DNA of 64,000 bases, taken from NCBI GenBank assembly GCA_021808055.1, contig JAKBCH010000004.1, forward strand, positions 11,124 to 75,123. The letters run 5' to 3'. This stretch comes from Pseudomonadota bacterium (lineage in GTDB: Bacteria; Pseudomonadota; Alphaproteobacteria; Acetobacterales; Acetobacteraceae). This document shows, one piece after another, positions 47,249 to 59,792 of this stretch. Below the pieces are notes generated by a model. It was given only the letters and a program-made list of their open reading frames with translations. It was not told the DNA's origin and made no database searches. Position 1 is the first letter of the stretch, and each line of letters begins with the position of its first letter. The position numbers and the translations under genes are program-made.

Positions 47249-48195
47249 CGCGGCACAGCCACCCGGCGGATATCGAAATCATGCCCCTTGGGTTTGGCGG
47301 CAATGCCCCGGTTTATCGCTGCTTCCAGCGCCACGTCATCGCTGCTGGCGCGCAGGGGCTTGCGTAAATCCACGGCATCTTCCTGGCCCAGGCACATGTA
47401 AAGCGTGCCGGTGCAGGTCAGCCGCACGCGGTTGCAGGATTCACAGAAATTATGGCTGAACGGGGTGATAAAACCGAGCCTCTGGCCGGTTTCCGCCACG
47501 GTTACATACCGCGCCGGGCCGCCCGTGGCGTAATCGCTGGCAAGCAGAGTCCAACGTGCGCTTAGGTCCGCGCGCACATCCGCAAGCCGCAAATGCGTTT
47601 CCTCGCGGTGCGTCACCTCGCCCATTGGCATGGTTTCGATCAGGCAGAGATCCAACCCCTCGCGCCCGCAAAATTCCAGCATGGTGTCGAACTCATCATC
47701 ATTCACGCCCTTCAGCGCCACCATATTGATTTTGATGGCAAGCCCCGCGGCCTTCGCGGCTTCAACGCCATCCAGCACCTGCCGCAAGCGCCCCCAGCGG
47801 GTGATGAGTGCGAATTTGGCGTCATCCAGCGTGTCCAGGCTGAGATTGATGCGCCGCACCCCCGCCTGCGCCAGGCCTTGCGCGTGTTTGGCCAATTGGG
47901 AGCCATTGGTGGTGAGCGTCAGCTCCTCCAGCCCATTGCCCAGATACTGCCCCAACCCCTCGATCAGGCTCATCACATTGCGGCGCACCAGCGGCTCACC
48001 GCCCGTTAGCCGCAGCCTGGTCACGCCCATGCGGATGAATGTTTTGCAGAGCCGCTCCAGCTCCTCCAGCGAGAGTAAGTCGTTTTTGGGCAAAAAGCTC
48101 ATATCCTCCGCCATGCAATACACGCAGCGGAAGTCGCAGCGGTCCGTTACCGAAACGCGTAGATATGAAATATGGCGGCCAAACGGGTCTATCAT
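47224..48195 (-). CDS. moaA: GTP 3',8-cyclase MoaA
   Basis: Radical-SAM enzyme that starts molybdenum cofactor synthesis from GTP. The 323-residue protein has the SAM cluster motif CDFRCVYC (near 20), GGEPLVRR, and a second C-terminal cluster ([13 protein letters not shown]...C), and ends in GG, which is needed for activity in MoaA. The start at 48195 follows GAGTGAG. An inverted repeat GGACCA-ATC-TGGTCC (48210-48224) lies 15 bases upstream. Other moa genes are not here. Confidence 0.95.
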   Translation of the reverse strand: MIDPFGRHISYLRVSVTDRCDFRCVYCMAEDMSFLPKNDLLSLEELERLCKTFIRMGVTRLRLTGGEPLVRRNVMSLIEGLGQYLGNGLEELTLTTNGSQLAKHAQGLAQAGVRRINLSLDTLDDAKFALITRWGRLRQVLDGVEAAKAAGLAIKINMVALKGVNDDEFDTMLEFCGREGLDLCLIETMPMGEVTHREETHLRLADVRADLSARWTLLASDYATGGPARYVTVAETGQRLGFITPFSHNFCESCNRVRLTCTGTLYMCLGQEDAVDLRKPLRASSDDVALEAAINRGIAAKPKGHDFDIRRVAVPRHMSVTGG

Positions 48196-48209
48196 GCTCA
48201 CTCTATCTC

Positions 48210-48224
48210 GGACCAATCTGGTCC
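48210..48224. repeat. palindrome upstream of moaA
   Basis: GGACCA and TGGTCC flank ATC, a 6-bp perfect inverted repeat immediately upstream of the moaA ribosome site and eight bases after the stop of the DUF3553 gene. On the plus strand it is followed by TTTT, but no plus-strand transcript ends there. It may be an operator or an RNA hairpin near the moaA start. Confidence 0.4.
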
Positions 48225-48232
48225 TTTTGCAA

Positions 48233-48409
48233 TCACTCAGGCGGGGCGTTTTCCAGAATCACAACGCTGGTATCCACCAGCACCTTGCCGGCATTTTCAA
48301 AATTCACCGTCACCCGCTTGCCGGTGGCACTTTGCACCTGCCCCAACCCCCAATCCGGGCGGCCTGGGTGACGCACATATTGGCCGGGTTCGTAGTCAGA
48401 GCGTTCCAA
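48233..48409 (-). CDS. DUF3553 family small protein, TTG start
   Basis: A 58-residue protein matching the DUF3553 pattern: [20 protein letters not shown], then [23 protein letters not shown]. This fold is like the small beta-barrel seen at the ends of UvrD/CarD-type proteins; its own function is unknown. No ATG is near; TTG 48409 has a clear GGAGG six bases upstream, giving LERSDYEPG. The start lies 14 bases inside the end of the pseudouridine synthase gene. A longer reading of this frame (to 48676) is only a shadow of that gene. Confidence 0.78.
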   Translation of the reverse strand: MERSDYEPGQYVRHPGRPDWGLGQVQSATGKRVTVNFENAGKVLVDTSVVILENAPPE

Positions 48410-49004
48410 GGCAAGCCTCCACAAAATCCGCCATATGCGGCGGCGGCGGGGCCGTGGCAACCACCGGCTCGGCCAAAGGCAGAACCAATTTGCGCGCCAG
48501 CAGGCACATCCGCCCCTGGCCATCGCCATAAACCGGGTCGCCCAGCACCGGGTGGCCAAGCTGCGCCGCATGGGCGCGTATCTGGTGGGTGCGGCCTGTA
48601 AGAAGTGAAAACTCCACCAGCGCATTGCCGCCACGCACGCCAAGCAGCCGCCAGAGTGTGCGGGCGGGCTGGCCATTCGGCGCCACCGCCATGCGCCAAC
48701 GCTTTCCTTCGGTTATTTTGGCCAAGGGCGCTTTAATTTCGCCAGCCCTCCCCTCAGGCACGCCGCGCAAAATCGCCCAATAGATTTTCTCAGATTTGCC
48801 CGCCGCCTCGGCCATCAGCGCCTGCGCTTCCAGCAGAAACGCCTTCTTACGGGCGATGAGCAGGCAACCGGCGGTATCCTGGTCTAGCCTATGCGCCAGC
48901 CACGGGCCGGTTTTGCCGCGCCGCCAAAGGGGAAAGAAATCCTCGACACTCGCCCCGCCCGCCCGGCCAGAATAAACCGGTAACCCGGCTGGCTTGTTCA
49001 CCAC
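48396..49004 (-). CDS. RluA-family pseudouridine synthase, start uncertain
   Basis: Converts uridine to pseudouridine in rRNA or tRNA. The protein has VNKPAGLPVYSG, the catalytic Asp in AHRLDQDTAGCLLIARK, and GRTHQIRAHAAQLGHPVLGDPVYG. There is no S4 domain. From the GTG at 49004 it is 202 residues, but the family's conserved LDILFSDNRALV lies just upstream in the same frame and there is no ATG, GTG or TTG before the stop at about 49052; a rare start (ATT or CTG) after GAGGCTGAGG would restore it. It follows a GNAT gene and overlaps the DUF3553 gene. Confidence 0.85.
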   Translation of the reverse strand: MVNKPAGLPVYSGRAGGASVEDFFPLWRRGKTGPWLAHRLDQDTAGCLLIARKKAFLLEAQALMAEAAGKSEKIYWAILRGVPEGRAGEIKAPLAKITEGKRWRMAVAPNGQPARTLWRLLGVRGGNALVEFSLLTGRTHQIRAHAAQLGHPVLGDPVYGDGQGRMCLLARKLVLPLAEPVVATAPPPPHMADFVEACLGTL

Positions 49005-49039
49005 CAGGGCGCGGTTGTCTGAAAACAGAATATCCAGCC

Positions 49040-49636
49040 TCAGCCTCGCAAATGCTCAGGCATGGTAAGGCCGAGCCGCACCGGAATATCCCATTCTTCC
49101 CTGGTGCGGCGATATTCGACAAACCCCGCGGCAAGATAATTGGGCAAGGCGCGGGGATGGTCGGCATTACAGGTGTTCACACTCATGCCCCGCAGCGCCG
49201 TTGCACCCTCAAACACCGTATCCACCGCGTAATCCAACAGAAATCTGCCAAGGCCGCGCCCGATGAATCCTGGCAGCAGCCCAAAGTAATTCAGGTTCAC
49301 ATAGGGCCAATGCCCGGCATCGAGTTCAAAAAACCCGGCTACCTCACCATCCACCCGCAGCACATGAACAGAGACAGTGCTGCTGGCGAGATGCCGTTCC
49401 AGCAGATGGTCCGGCATAACCCGGCGTAGCCACCAGAGCCACGGGCCGCCAACTTCGGTATAAAGCGCACGATATCGCGCTATGTCTGGCCGTTCCCGCG
49501 TTACGGTCACGCCGTTTGGCAGCGTTGCCTTCGGGCGCTGCGGCCGTTGCATCATGCGCATGAATACCACGGTTACAATGGCGCGCTGCGTTGGTTCTCC
49601 GGGGGCGGGCCGCGCGTAATCCAGAATCTCAGGCAT
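49040..49636 (-). CDS. GNAT family N-acetyltransferase
   Basis: A 198-residue protein with a GNAT fold: VHVLRVDGEVAGFFELD (central strands), VNLNYFGLLPGFIGRGLGRFLLDYAV with the acetyl-CoA loop of Q/RxxGxG type (GRGLGR) and GMSVNTCNADHPRALPNYLAAGF. The substrate cannot be read. It lies 69 bases downstream of rpoD on the same strand and its end overlaps the region where the pseudouridine synthase is predicted to start. Confidence 0.85.
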   Translation of the reverse strand: MPEILDYARPAPGEPTQRAIVTVVFMRMMQRPQRPKATLPNGVTVTRERPDIARYRALYTEVGGPWLWWLRRVMPDHLLERHLASSTVSVHVLRVDGEVAGFFELDAGHWPYVNLNYFGLLPGFIGRGLGRFLLDYAVDTVFEGATALRGMSVNTCNADHPRALPNYLAAGFVEYRRTREEWDIPVRLGLTMPEHLRG

Positions 49637-49705
49637 CGACCACCCTCTTTTTACGCGGCCCGATTCAGACGACGCGGCTCACACCGCTCCGTCATCGGGG
49701 CGCGC

Positions 49706-51607
<1,902 letters not shown>

Positions 51608-51686
51608 GGTCAGATAAAGTCTCCGGTCTAAGCGGCTCGTATATTTTACAAGTCAATAACTAGGCAACATGTGCGCCCGATTCGAG

Positions 51687-53507
51687 TCAGATTTCTTCAA
51701 GCCCGGCGGCACCTGAGCGCGCACGGGCCAAAAGCTCGTTATAACGCATAAGCCGGTCACAGGCGGCGCGGTCATCAGGGTTGGTAAGCCAAAGCGCCTG
51801 GGCTTCGTCACGCTGCGCCCGCAACATGTCGATGCTGAAATCCATCAATTCGTACAAGCTCCACCAATTACGCGCGGCTTCCGCCGTGCTCGCATCCGGC
51901 GCCAGGCGGAATTCCGCCCGAACCTGCTGTTGCAACGCACGAGCCTGGCCGCCCAGGCCGAGGCTGTCGAGATGGGAGAACAGGGAGGACGTGTCAAGGG
52001 TTTTAGCCTGCGAAACGAAATCATGCAGTGCTTCCCGCAGCACTTCATCCTCCGCCGGAAGTCGGACATGGGAATAGGCTTCTTCCACATCCGGAATCAA
52101 TGCCGGAAACGCCAGCAAAACCGACAGCATCAGCCGGGCGCGGCGGCGCTGTGCGGCCTCGGCATCCGGGGCCATACGCGGCGGAATTGGCACAGGCGGT
52201 GGTGCTGGTACAAAACGGCCCTTGCTGCGAGGCTGAACTCCCCCGCGCGCAGGGCGGGCGCGGCCCTCGAAAAAGCGATCCATCAGCGCCGCGCGGTACT
52301 CCCCCGCCAGCATCTTCTCCGGAATGGTGTTGACGGCTTCCACCAAACGCTGACGGAAACGCGCCCGGCCCTCCGGGGTGGAAAGCGTCTGCCCGGCTTT
52401 CAACATATCGAACAAAACCGCCGAGAGAGGCTTGGCCTTGGCCAGCTCCGCCTCAAAGGCCTGGCGGCCACCGCGCTTGATCAGGCTGTCCGGATCATCC
52501 TTGGGTGGCAGCCGCAATAGCCTCAGCGACTTCTCAGGCGTTAATTGCGTCAGCGCCAGCTCGGCAGTTTTCAGCGCCGCCCGCTGGCCCGCCGCGTCTC
52601 CATCGAAGCAGATGACAGGCTCAGGTGTGAGCTTCCAGATCTCATCCAGATGCTCCTCCGTCAGCGCGGTGCCAAGCGGTGCCACCGCGCCACCAAACCC
52701 GGCCTGGGAGAGGGCGATGACATCCATATAGCCCTCGACGATGATCATCGCCGCCCCCTTGCGCACGGCCTCCCGCGCCAAATTCAGCCCGTAGAGCGAG
52801 CGGCGCTTGGAGAATAGCGGGGTTTCCGGCCCGTTCACATATTTCGGCTGACCATCGCCCATAATCCGTCCGCCAAAGGAGATCAGCGCCCCGCGCCGGT
52901 CCCGAATGGGGAACATCACCCGGCCAAAGAACATGTCCGTGGGCCCGCGCTCGCTTTGTTTCATCAGCCCAGCCTCGATAAGCTGGTTCGGCTTGATATT
53001 CTGCCCGCGCAGAGCGGCGGCAATCGCCCCCCGGCCCTCGCCGGACCAGCCGAGCTGAAAGCGGCGGATGGTATCATCCGCCAGCCCCCGCCCACGCAAA
53101 TAATCCAGCGCCGGCCGGCCCTCCTGGCCCCAAAGCCATAGCTGATATTGCTTGCAGGCTGCCTCCAACACATCGGAAAGCCCGGCGCGGCGGGCCTCCG
53201 CCTCGGCGGCCTGGGGGGTGGGCTTGGGCACTTCCAATCCGGCCTGGGCGGCCAAATCCTCCACCGCCTCCATAAACGCAGCACCGGTGCTCTTCATCAC
53301 AAAGGTGATGACATCCCCATGCTCGCCGCAGCCAAAGCAATGATAGTGGTCGTCATACACATAAAAAGATGGCGTTTTTTCTCCATGGAAGGGGCAGCAG
53401 CCCTTCCAGTCCCGGCTGGAGCGGGTGAGCTTGACCGAGCGCCCGATCACCGCGGCGATCGGCGTGCGTGCCCTTAGCTCATCAAGAAAATTCGCCGGAA
53501 GCGCCAT
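51687..53507 (-). CDS. dnaG: DNA primase
   Basis: Makes RNA primers at the replication fork. The 606-residue protein has the CHC2 zinc finger (CPFHGEKTPSFYV, HCFGCGEHGDV, about 38-63), the primase core and TOPRIM with IIVEGYMDVIAL and CFDGDAAGQRA, and a C-terminal DnaB-binding domain rich in Ala/Leu. It lies between yqeY and rpoD on the same strand. Confidence 0.97.
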   Translation of the reverse strand: MALPANFLDELRARTPIAAVIGRSVKLTRSSRDWKGCCPFHGEKTPSFYVYDDHYHCFGCGEHGDVITFVMKSTGAAFMEAVEDLAAQAGLEVPKPTPQAAEAEARRAGLSDVLEAACKQYQLWLWGQEGRPALDYLRGRGLADDTIRRFQLGWSGEGRGAIAAALRGQNIKPNQLIEAGLMKQSERGPTDMFFGRVMFPIRDRRGALISFGGRIMGDGQPKYVNGPETPLFSKRRSLYGLNLAREAVRKGAAMIIVEGYMDVIALSQAGFGGAVAPLGTALTEEHLDEIWKLTPEPVICFDGDAAGQRAALKTAELALTQLTPEKSLRLLRLPPKDDPDSLIKRGGRQAFEAELAKAKPLSAVLFDMLKAGQTLSTPEGRARFRQRLVEAVNTIPEKMLAGEYRAALMDRFFEGRARPARGGVQPRSKGRFVPAPPPVPIPPRMAPDAEAAQRRRARLMLSVLLAFPALIPDVEEAYSHVRLPAEDEVLREALHDFVSQAKTLDTSSLFSHLDSLGLGGQARALQQQVRAEFRLAPDASTAEAARNWWSLYELMDFSIDMLRAQRDEAQALWLTNPDDRAACDRLMRYNELLARARSGAAGLEEI

Positions 53508-53540
53508 AAAACTCTTTCCAAACCCTACTATGCTGGCCGT

Positions 53541-53635
53541 CTAGCGGCGCGTTGCTGTGCTCCGGTGCTCACGTACCTTACTGTACGCTCCGCTCCGGTG
53601 CTCGCAAGGCACCACCATCCGGCTCAGCCTAGCGG
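53541..53635. repeat. repeat-containing intergenic segment between dnaG and yqeY
   Basis: GCTCCGGTGCTC occurs twice (53559-53570, 53592-53603), with a hairpin CGTAC-CTTACT-GTACG (53572-53587) between them. CTAGCGG is repeated as a direct repeat on both sides (53541-53547, 53629-53635). The layout looks like a small extragenic palindromic element, and similar phrases occur at gene ends in other proteobacteria as far as I recall. It is 33-125 bases from the dnaG start. Confidence 0.5.
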
Positions 53636-53652
53636 GTTTTGAAAAAGTTTTT

Positions 53653-54108
53653 TTAAGTTAAAGCCGCCTTCACCGCAGCGGAGGCCATGCCCATATCCAG
53701 TGCTGCGCCATGCTTGGCCTTCAGCGCGCCAACCACCTTGCCCATATCCTTCGCACTGGTCGCACCTGTTGCAGAAATAGCCTCTTTAATCGCGGCATCC
53801 AGCGCCTCGCCTTCCAGAGTTTGCGGCAGAAACTCAGAAATCACGGCAATCTCGTGCTCCTCCTTGCCGGCCAGATCCTCGCGCCCGCCCTGGCGGTACA
53901 TTGCCACGGAATCCCGGCGAGATTTGATCATAGAACGCAGCATGGCCAGAATTTCGTCATCGGAAATCTGCTCCACGCCCTTTGGCCGGGCGGCGATGTC
54001 CGTATCCTTCAGCTTGGCCTGGATCAGACGCAGGGCAGAAGTGCGCTCGCCGTTGCGGGCCAGCATCGACTCTTTCACGGAAGCGGTCAGTTTTTCACGT
54101 AGGCTCAT
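53653..54108 (-). CDS. GatB/YqeY domain protein
   Basis: A 151-residue YqeY protein with the helical domain also found at the end of GatB: SLREKLTASVKESMLARN, ISDDEILAMLRSMIKSRRDS, EHEIAVISEFLPQTL and DMGKVVGALKAKHGAALDM. It may interact with tRNA-dependent amidotransferase, but the stand-alone role is unclear. It is the first gene of yqeY-dnaG-rpoD and divergent from carA across 85 bases with two palindromes. Confidence 0.93.
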   Translation of the reverse strand: MSLREKLTASVKESMLARNGERTSALRLIQAKLKDTDIAARPKGVEQISDDEILAMLRSMIKSRRDSVAMYRQGGREDLAGKEEHEIAVISEFLPQTLEGEALDAAIKEAISATGATSAKDMGKVVGALKAKHGAALDMGMASAAVKAALT

Positions 54109-54124
54109 ATCTTCATCTCCAGGT

Positions 54125-54141
54125 CCGGAAAAAATTTCCGG
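54125..54141. promoter_or_regulatory. 17-bp palindrome 1 in the yqeY/carA intergenic region
   Basis: CCGGAAAAAATTTCCGG is a 7-bp inverted repeat around AAA, 17 bases upstream of the yqeY ATG and just downstream of a possible yqeY -10 box (TATACA, 54151-54146 on the minus strand). A related copy lies at 54164-54180. Position suggests a regulator site. Confidence 0.5.
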
Positions 54142-54163
54142 CCCATGTATAGCGTTGTTGAGG

Positions 54164-54180
54164 CCGGATTAAAATTCCGC
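54164..54180. promoter_or_regulatory. 17-bp palindrome 2 in the yqeY/carA intergenic region
   Basis: CCGGATTAAAATTCCGC shares 13 of 17 bases with palindrome 1 and has the same CCGGA...TTCCG frame. The centres are 39 bases apart and this copy ends 13 bases before the carA ATG, close to where a ribosome or RNA polymerase would sit. Confidence 0.5.
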
Positions 54181-54193
54181 TAAAGACTTTATC

Positions 54194-55522
54194 ATGCACA
54201 CGCCCATCGATGAAATCCTGCGCCGCCTCGGCGGCAACGAGGCTGCCGCCACCCTCACCGGAATCTCTCCCGAAGCTGTTCGCAAATGGCGCAGCGCCGG
54301 GGCCATCCCGCCGCGCCACTGGCCCGCCATTATGGCCGCAACCGGCCTCGCCTGGGAAGATTTTTCGGGCGTGCCGGATAGCACGGAGGTACCGCCAGGT
54401 GCCACCGCCGCCCTGGTTCTGGCCGATGGCACCGTGTTCTGGGGAAGAGGCTTTGGTGCCTTTGGAACCACCAAGCCGTCTGAGCTGTGCTTCTCCACGG
54501 GCATGACCGGCTATCAGGAAACCCTGACAGACCCCTCCTTCGCCGGGCAGATTGTGACGTTCACCTTCCCGCATATCGGTAATGTGGGCACGAACAAGGA
54601 AGATATGGAGGCCCCGCAGATTTTCGCGCGCGGGCTGGTGACGAAAGAGGATTTCACTGCCCCCTCCAATTACCGCGCCACGAATAACCTCGGCGGCTGG
54701 CTGAAGAGCCTGAACATTCCCGGCATTTCCGGGGTGGATACGCGAGCACTCACCTTGCGCATCCGCGACCTCGGCGCGCCGAACGCGGTATTGTGCTACC
54801 CGGAGGACGGCAAATTTGACCTGAAGGCCCTGGCTAAACAGGCCGCCGACTGGGCCGGGCTGGAGGGGCTGGATCTGGCCAAGGAAGTTTCCTGCACCCA
54901 GGCTTATAAATGGGCGGATGGCATTTGGAGCTGGGAAAACGGCTTTGCCGAAACCAACGGCGGCAAGCGTGTGGTCGCCATCGATTACGGGGCCAAGCGC
55001 AATATTCTCCGCTCGCTGGCCTCCGCCGGCTGCCAGGTGACGGTGGTGCCCGCCACCTATACGGCCGAGCAGATATTGGGGTTTACTCCGGATGGCGTGT
55101 TCCTCTCCAATGGCCCCGGGGACCCGGCGGCAACGGCGAAATATGCCGTGCCGGTGATCCAGCAATTGATGCAGGCGGGCGTGCCGATTTTTGGCATCTG
55201 CCTTGGTCACCAATTGCTGGCGACGGCCCTCGGTGGCAAGACATACAAGCTGGAGCGGGGCCATCGCGGCGCCAACCAGCCGGTGAAGGACCTGACCACC
55301 GGCAAGGTGGAGATCACCTCGCAGAATCACGGCTTCGCGGTGGATGAGAAATCCCTGCCTGAAGGCGTGGAAGTGACGCATGTGTCGCTGTTTGATGGCT
55401 CGAACGAAGGCATCCAGGCGAAGGCGAAGAAAGTGTTCTCCGTGCAGTATCACCCGGAAGCTTCGCCCGGGCCGAGCGACAGCGCGTATTTGTTTAAGCG
55501 TTTTGTCGAGTTGATGGGATGA
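54194..55522 (+). CDS. carA: carbamoyl-phosphate synthase small subunit with N-terminal helix-turn-helix-like extension
   Basis: Glutaminase subunit feeding ammonia to CarB for arginine and pyrimidines. The body starts about residue 69 (TAALVLADGTVF) and has GYQETLTDPSF, FTFPHIGNVGTN, ISGVDTRALT, the nucleophile Cys336 in FGICLGHQ and VQYHPEASPGPSD. Residues 1-60 are extra: IDEILRRLGGNEAAATL, TGISPEAVRKWRSAG, IPPRHWPAIMAATGL reads as a YdaS/Cro-like helix-turn-helix. The frame is unbroken, and 442 residues compare with about 380 for usual CarA. An internal GTG near residue 59 could give a short form. Similar extensions exist in some relatives (the NCBI carph-isopro domain, from memory). Confidence 0.92.
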   Translation: MHTPIDEILRRLGGNEAAATLTGISPEAVRKWRSAGAIPPRHWPAIMAATGLAWEDFSGVPDSTEVPPGATAALVLADGTVFWGRGFGAFGTTKPSELCFSTGMTGYQETLTDPSFAGQIVTFTFPHIGNVGTNKEDMEAPQIFARGLVTKEDFTAPSNYRATNNLGGWLKSLNIPGISGVDTRALTLRIRDLGAPNAVLCYPEDGKFDLKALAKQAADWAGLEGLDLAKEVSCTQAYKWADGIWSWENGFAETNGGKRVVAIDYGAKRNILRSLASAGCQVTVVPATYTAEQILGFTPDGVFLSNGPGDPAATAKYAVPVIQQLMQAGVPIFGICLGHQLLATALGGKTYKLERGHRGANQPVKDLTTGKVEITSQNHGFAVDEKSLPEGVEVTHVSLFDGSNEGIQAKAKKVFSVQYHPEASPGPSDSAYLFKRFVELMG

Positions 55523-55529
55523 CGAGCTA

Positions 55530-55919
55530 ATGATCATCACGCTCACTTCCGCTTTTATCGGTGCCGTGGCGGCTCTATTGGTTGCTATTCTAACTACAAC
55601 CAATAACAGCCGCCGCGACCGGGAGGCTGATTGGCGGAAACTAAAGTTAGAAATTTATCGCGAATACGTTACCGCCATATCAGGAATGGTTGAGGGCAGA
55701 GCAGACAACAGTGCTCAAGATCGTTACTTAGACGCTTCGCATAGCCTGATGTTGATAGCATCACCAGGGGTATTGAAATTTCTCTTTCAATTCCAACAGG
55801 ATCGCCTCAATAAACGACATCTAACTCCTCTGATGAAAGCTATTCGGAACGACATCAAACCACGACCAGACAACTCCGATGAAGGAATTGAGTTTCAAAT
55901 GTTCAAGTTTAACTTGTGA
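55530..55919 (+). CDS. unknown membrane-anchored protein inserted between carA and carB
   Basis: A 129-residue protein I do not recognise. One N-terminal membrane helix (about 4-24, TLTSAFIGAVAALLVAILTT) precedes a charged soluble part with RRDREADWRKLKLEIYREYV and later LKFLFQFQQDRLNKRH. The base composition is visibly richer in A and T than carA or carB, and codon choice differs (many ATA, TTA, AGA-type positions), which suggests acquisition. It starts seven bases after carA and ends 71 bases before carB, so it must be transcribed with them. Small membrane proteins of this design often occur in mobile or accessory regions. Confidence 0.65.
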   Translation: MIITLTSAFIGAVAALLVAILTTTNNSRRDREADWRKLKLEIYREYVTAISGMVEGRADNSAQDRYLDASHSLMLIASPGVLKFLFQFQQDRLNKRHLTPLMKAIRNDIKPRPDNSDEGIEFQMFKFNL

Positions 55920-55990
55920 GATTTCTAAAACCTTAAATCCCCACCTCCAATGAACTTTGAGAACTCAGATAGTCTATCTAGGAATTTCCA

Positions 55991-59233
<3,243 letters not shown>

Positions 59234-59239
59234 CCCCTG

Positions 59240-59269
59240 CGGGCGTTCACGCGCCCGTGGCGGTTTTTT
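59240..59269 (+). terminator. likely Rho-independent terminator after carB
   Basis: CGGGCG (59240-59245) pairs with CGCCCG (59252-59257), followed by TGGCGG and six T (59264-59269). It lies seven bases after the carB stop. The gap between stem and T run makes it less certain than the others in the window. Confidence 0.55.
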
Positions 59270-59317
59270 GCGTAACTTCCAACCCATCGGGGGCCTCAGC
59301 GCCCTTGAGGAGATGCA

Positions 59318-59791
59318 GTGCAGAAATTTCCTATGACCGCGGCTGGCCTCGTGGCGCTTGAAGACGAATTGCGGAACCTCAAAGCGGTTGAGCGCCCGGC
59401 GATTATCCGTGCCATTGCCGAGGCCCGCGCCCATGGCGACCTTTCGGAAAACGCCGAATATCATGCCGCGCGCGAACGCCAATCCTTCACCGAAGGCCGC
59501 ATCGCGGAACTGGAGGAAATCGTCTCGGCGGTGGAAGTGATCAATCCCACCTCCCTTTCGGGTGATACCGTTAAATTCGGCGCCACCGTGCTGCTGGTGG
59601 ACGAGGATACAGAGCAGGAAGCCACCTACCAGATCGTCGGGCTGTATGAGGCCGACATCAAGCAGGCGAAGCTTTCCGTTACCTCACCGCTGGCCAAGGC
59701 GCTCATTTCCAAGCGCGTGGGAGACACCGTGGCTGTGCCCGCCCCTGGCGGGGACCGCTCCTACGAAATCCTGAAAATCAGCTACGTCTGA
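59318..59791 (+). CDS. greA: transcription elongation factor GreA
   Basis: Rescues backtracked RNA polymerase by stimulating transcript cleavage. The 157-residue protein has the N-terminal coiled coil ([41 protein letters not shown] with the tip Asp/Glu acid pair) and the C-terminal globular domain ([16 protein letters not shown]). The start is GTG 59318 after GAGGAG, five residues before the first ATG in frame; a seven-codon ATG frame (59313-59336) overlaps this start. It is transcribed toward ilvA. Confidence 0.95.
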   Translation: MQKFPMTAAGLVALEDELRNLKAVERPAIIRAIAEARAHGDLSENAEYHAARERQSFTEGRIAELEEIVSAVEVINPTSLSGDTVKFGATVLLVDEDTEQEATYQIVGLYEADIKQAKLSVTSPLAKALISKRVGDTVAVPAPGGDRSYEILKISYV

Positions 59792-59792
59792 G

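Noticed and set aside
48410..48676. N-terminal extension of the DUF3553 protein
   Set aside because: The text (Trp/Arg/Cys-rich) is the antisense-like shadow of the pseudouridine synthase frame; family resemblance starts only at the TTG.
54113..55603. 496-residue minus-strand open frame opposite carA
   Set aside because: Shadow of carA; low-complexity His/Arg/Gly-rich text without motifs or a ribosome site.
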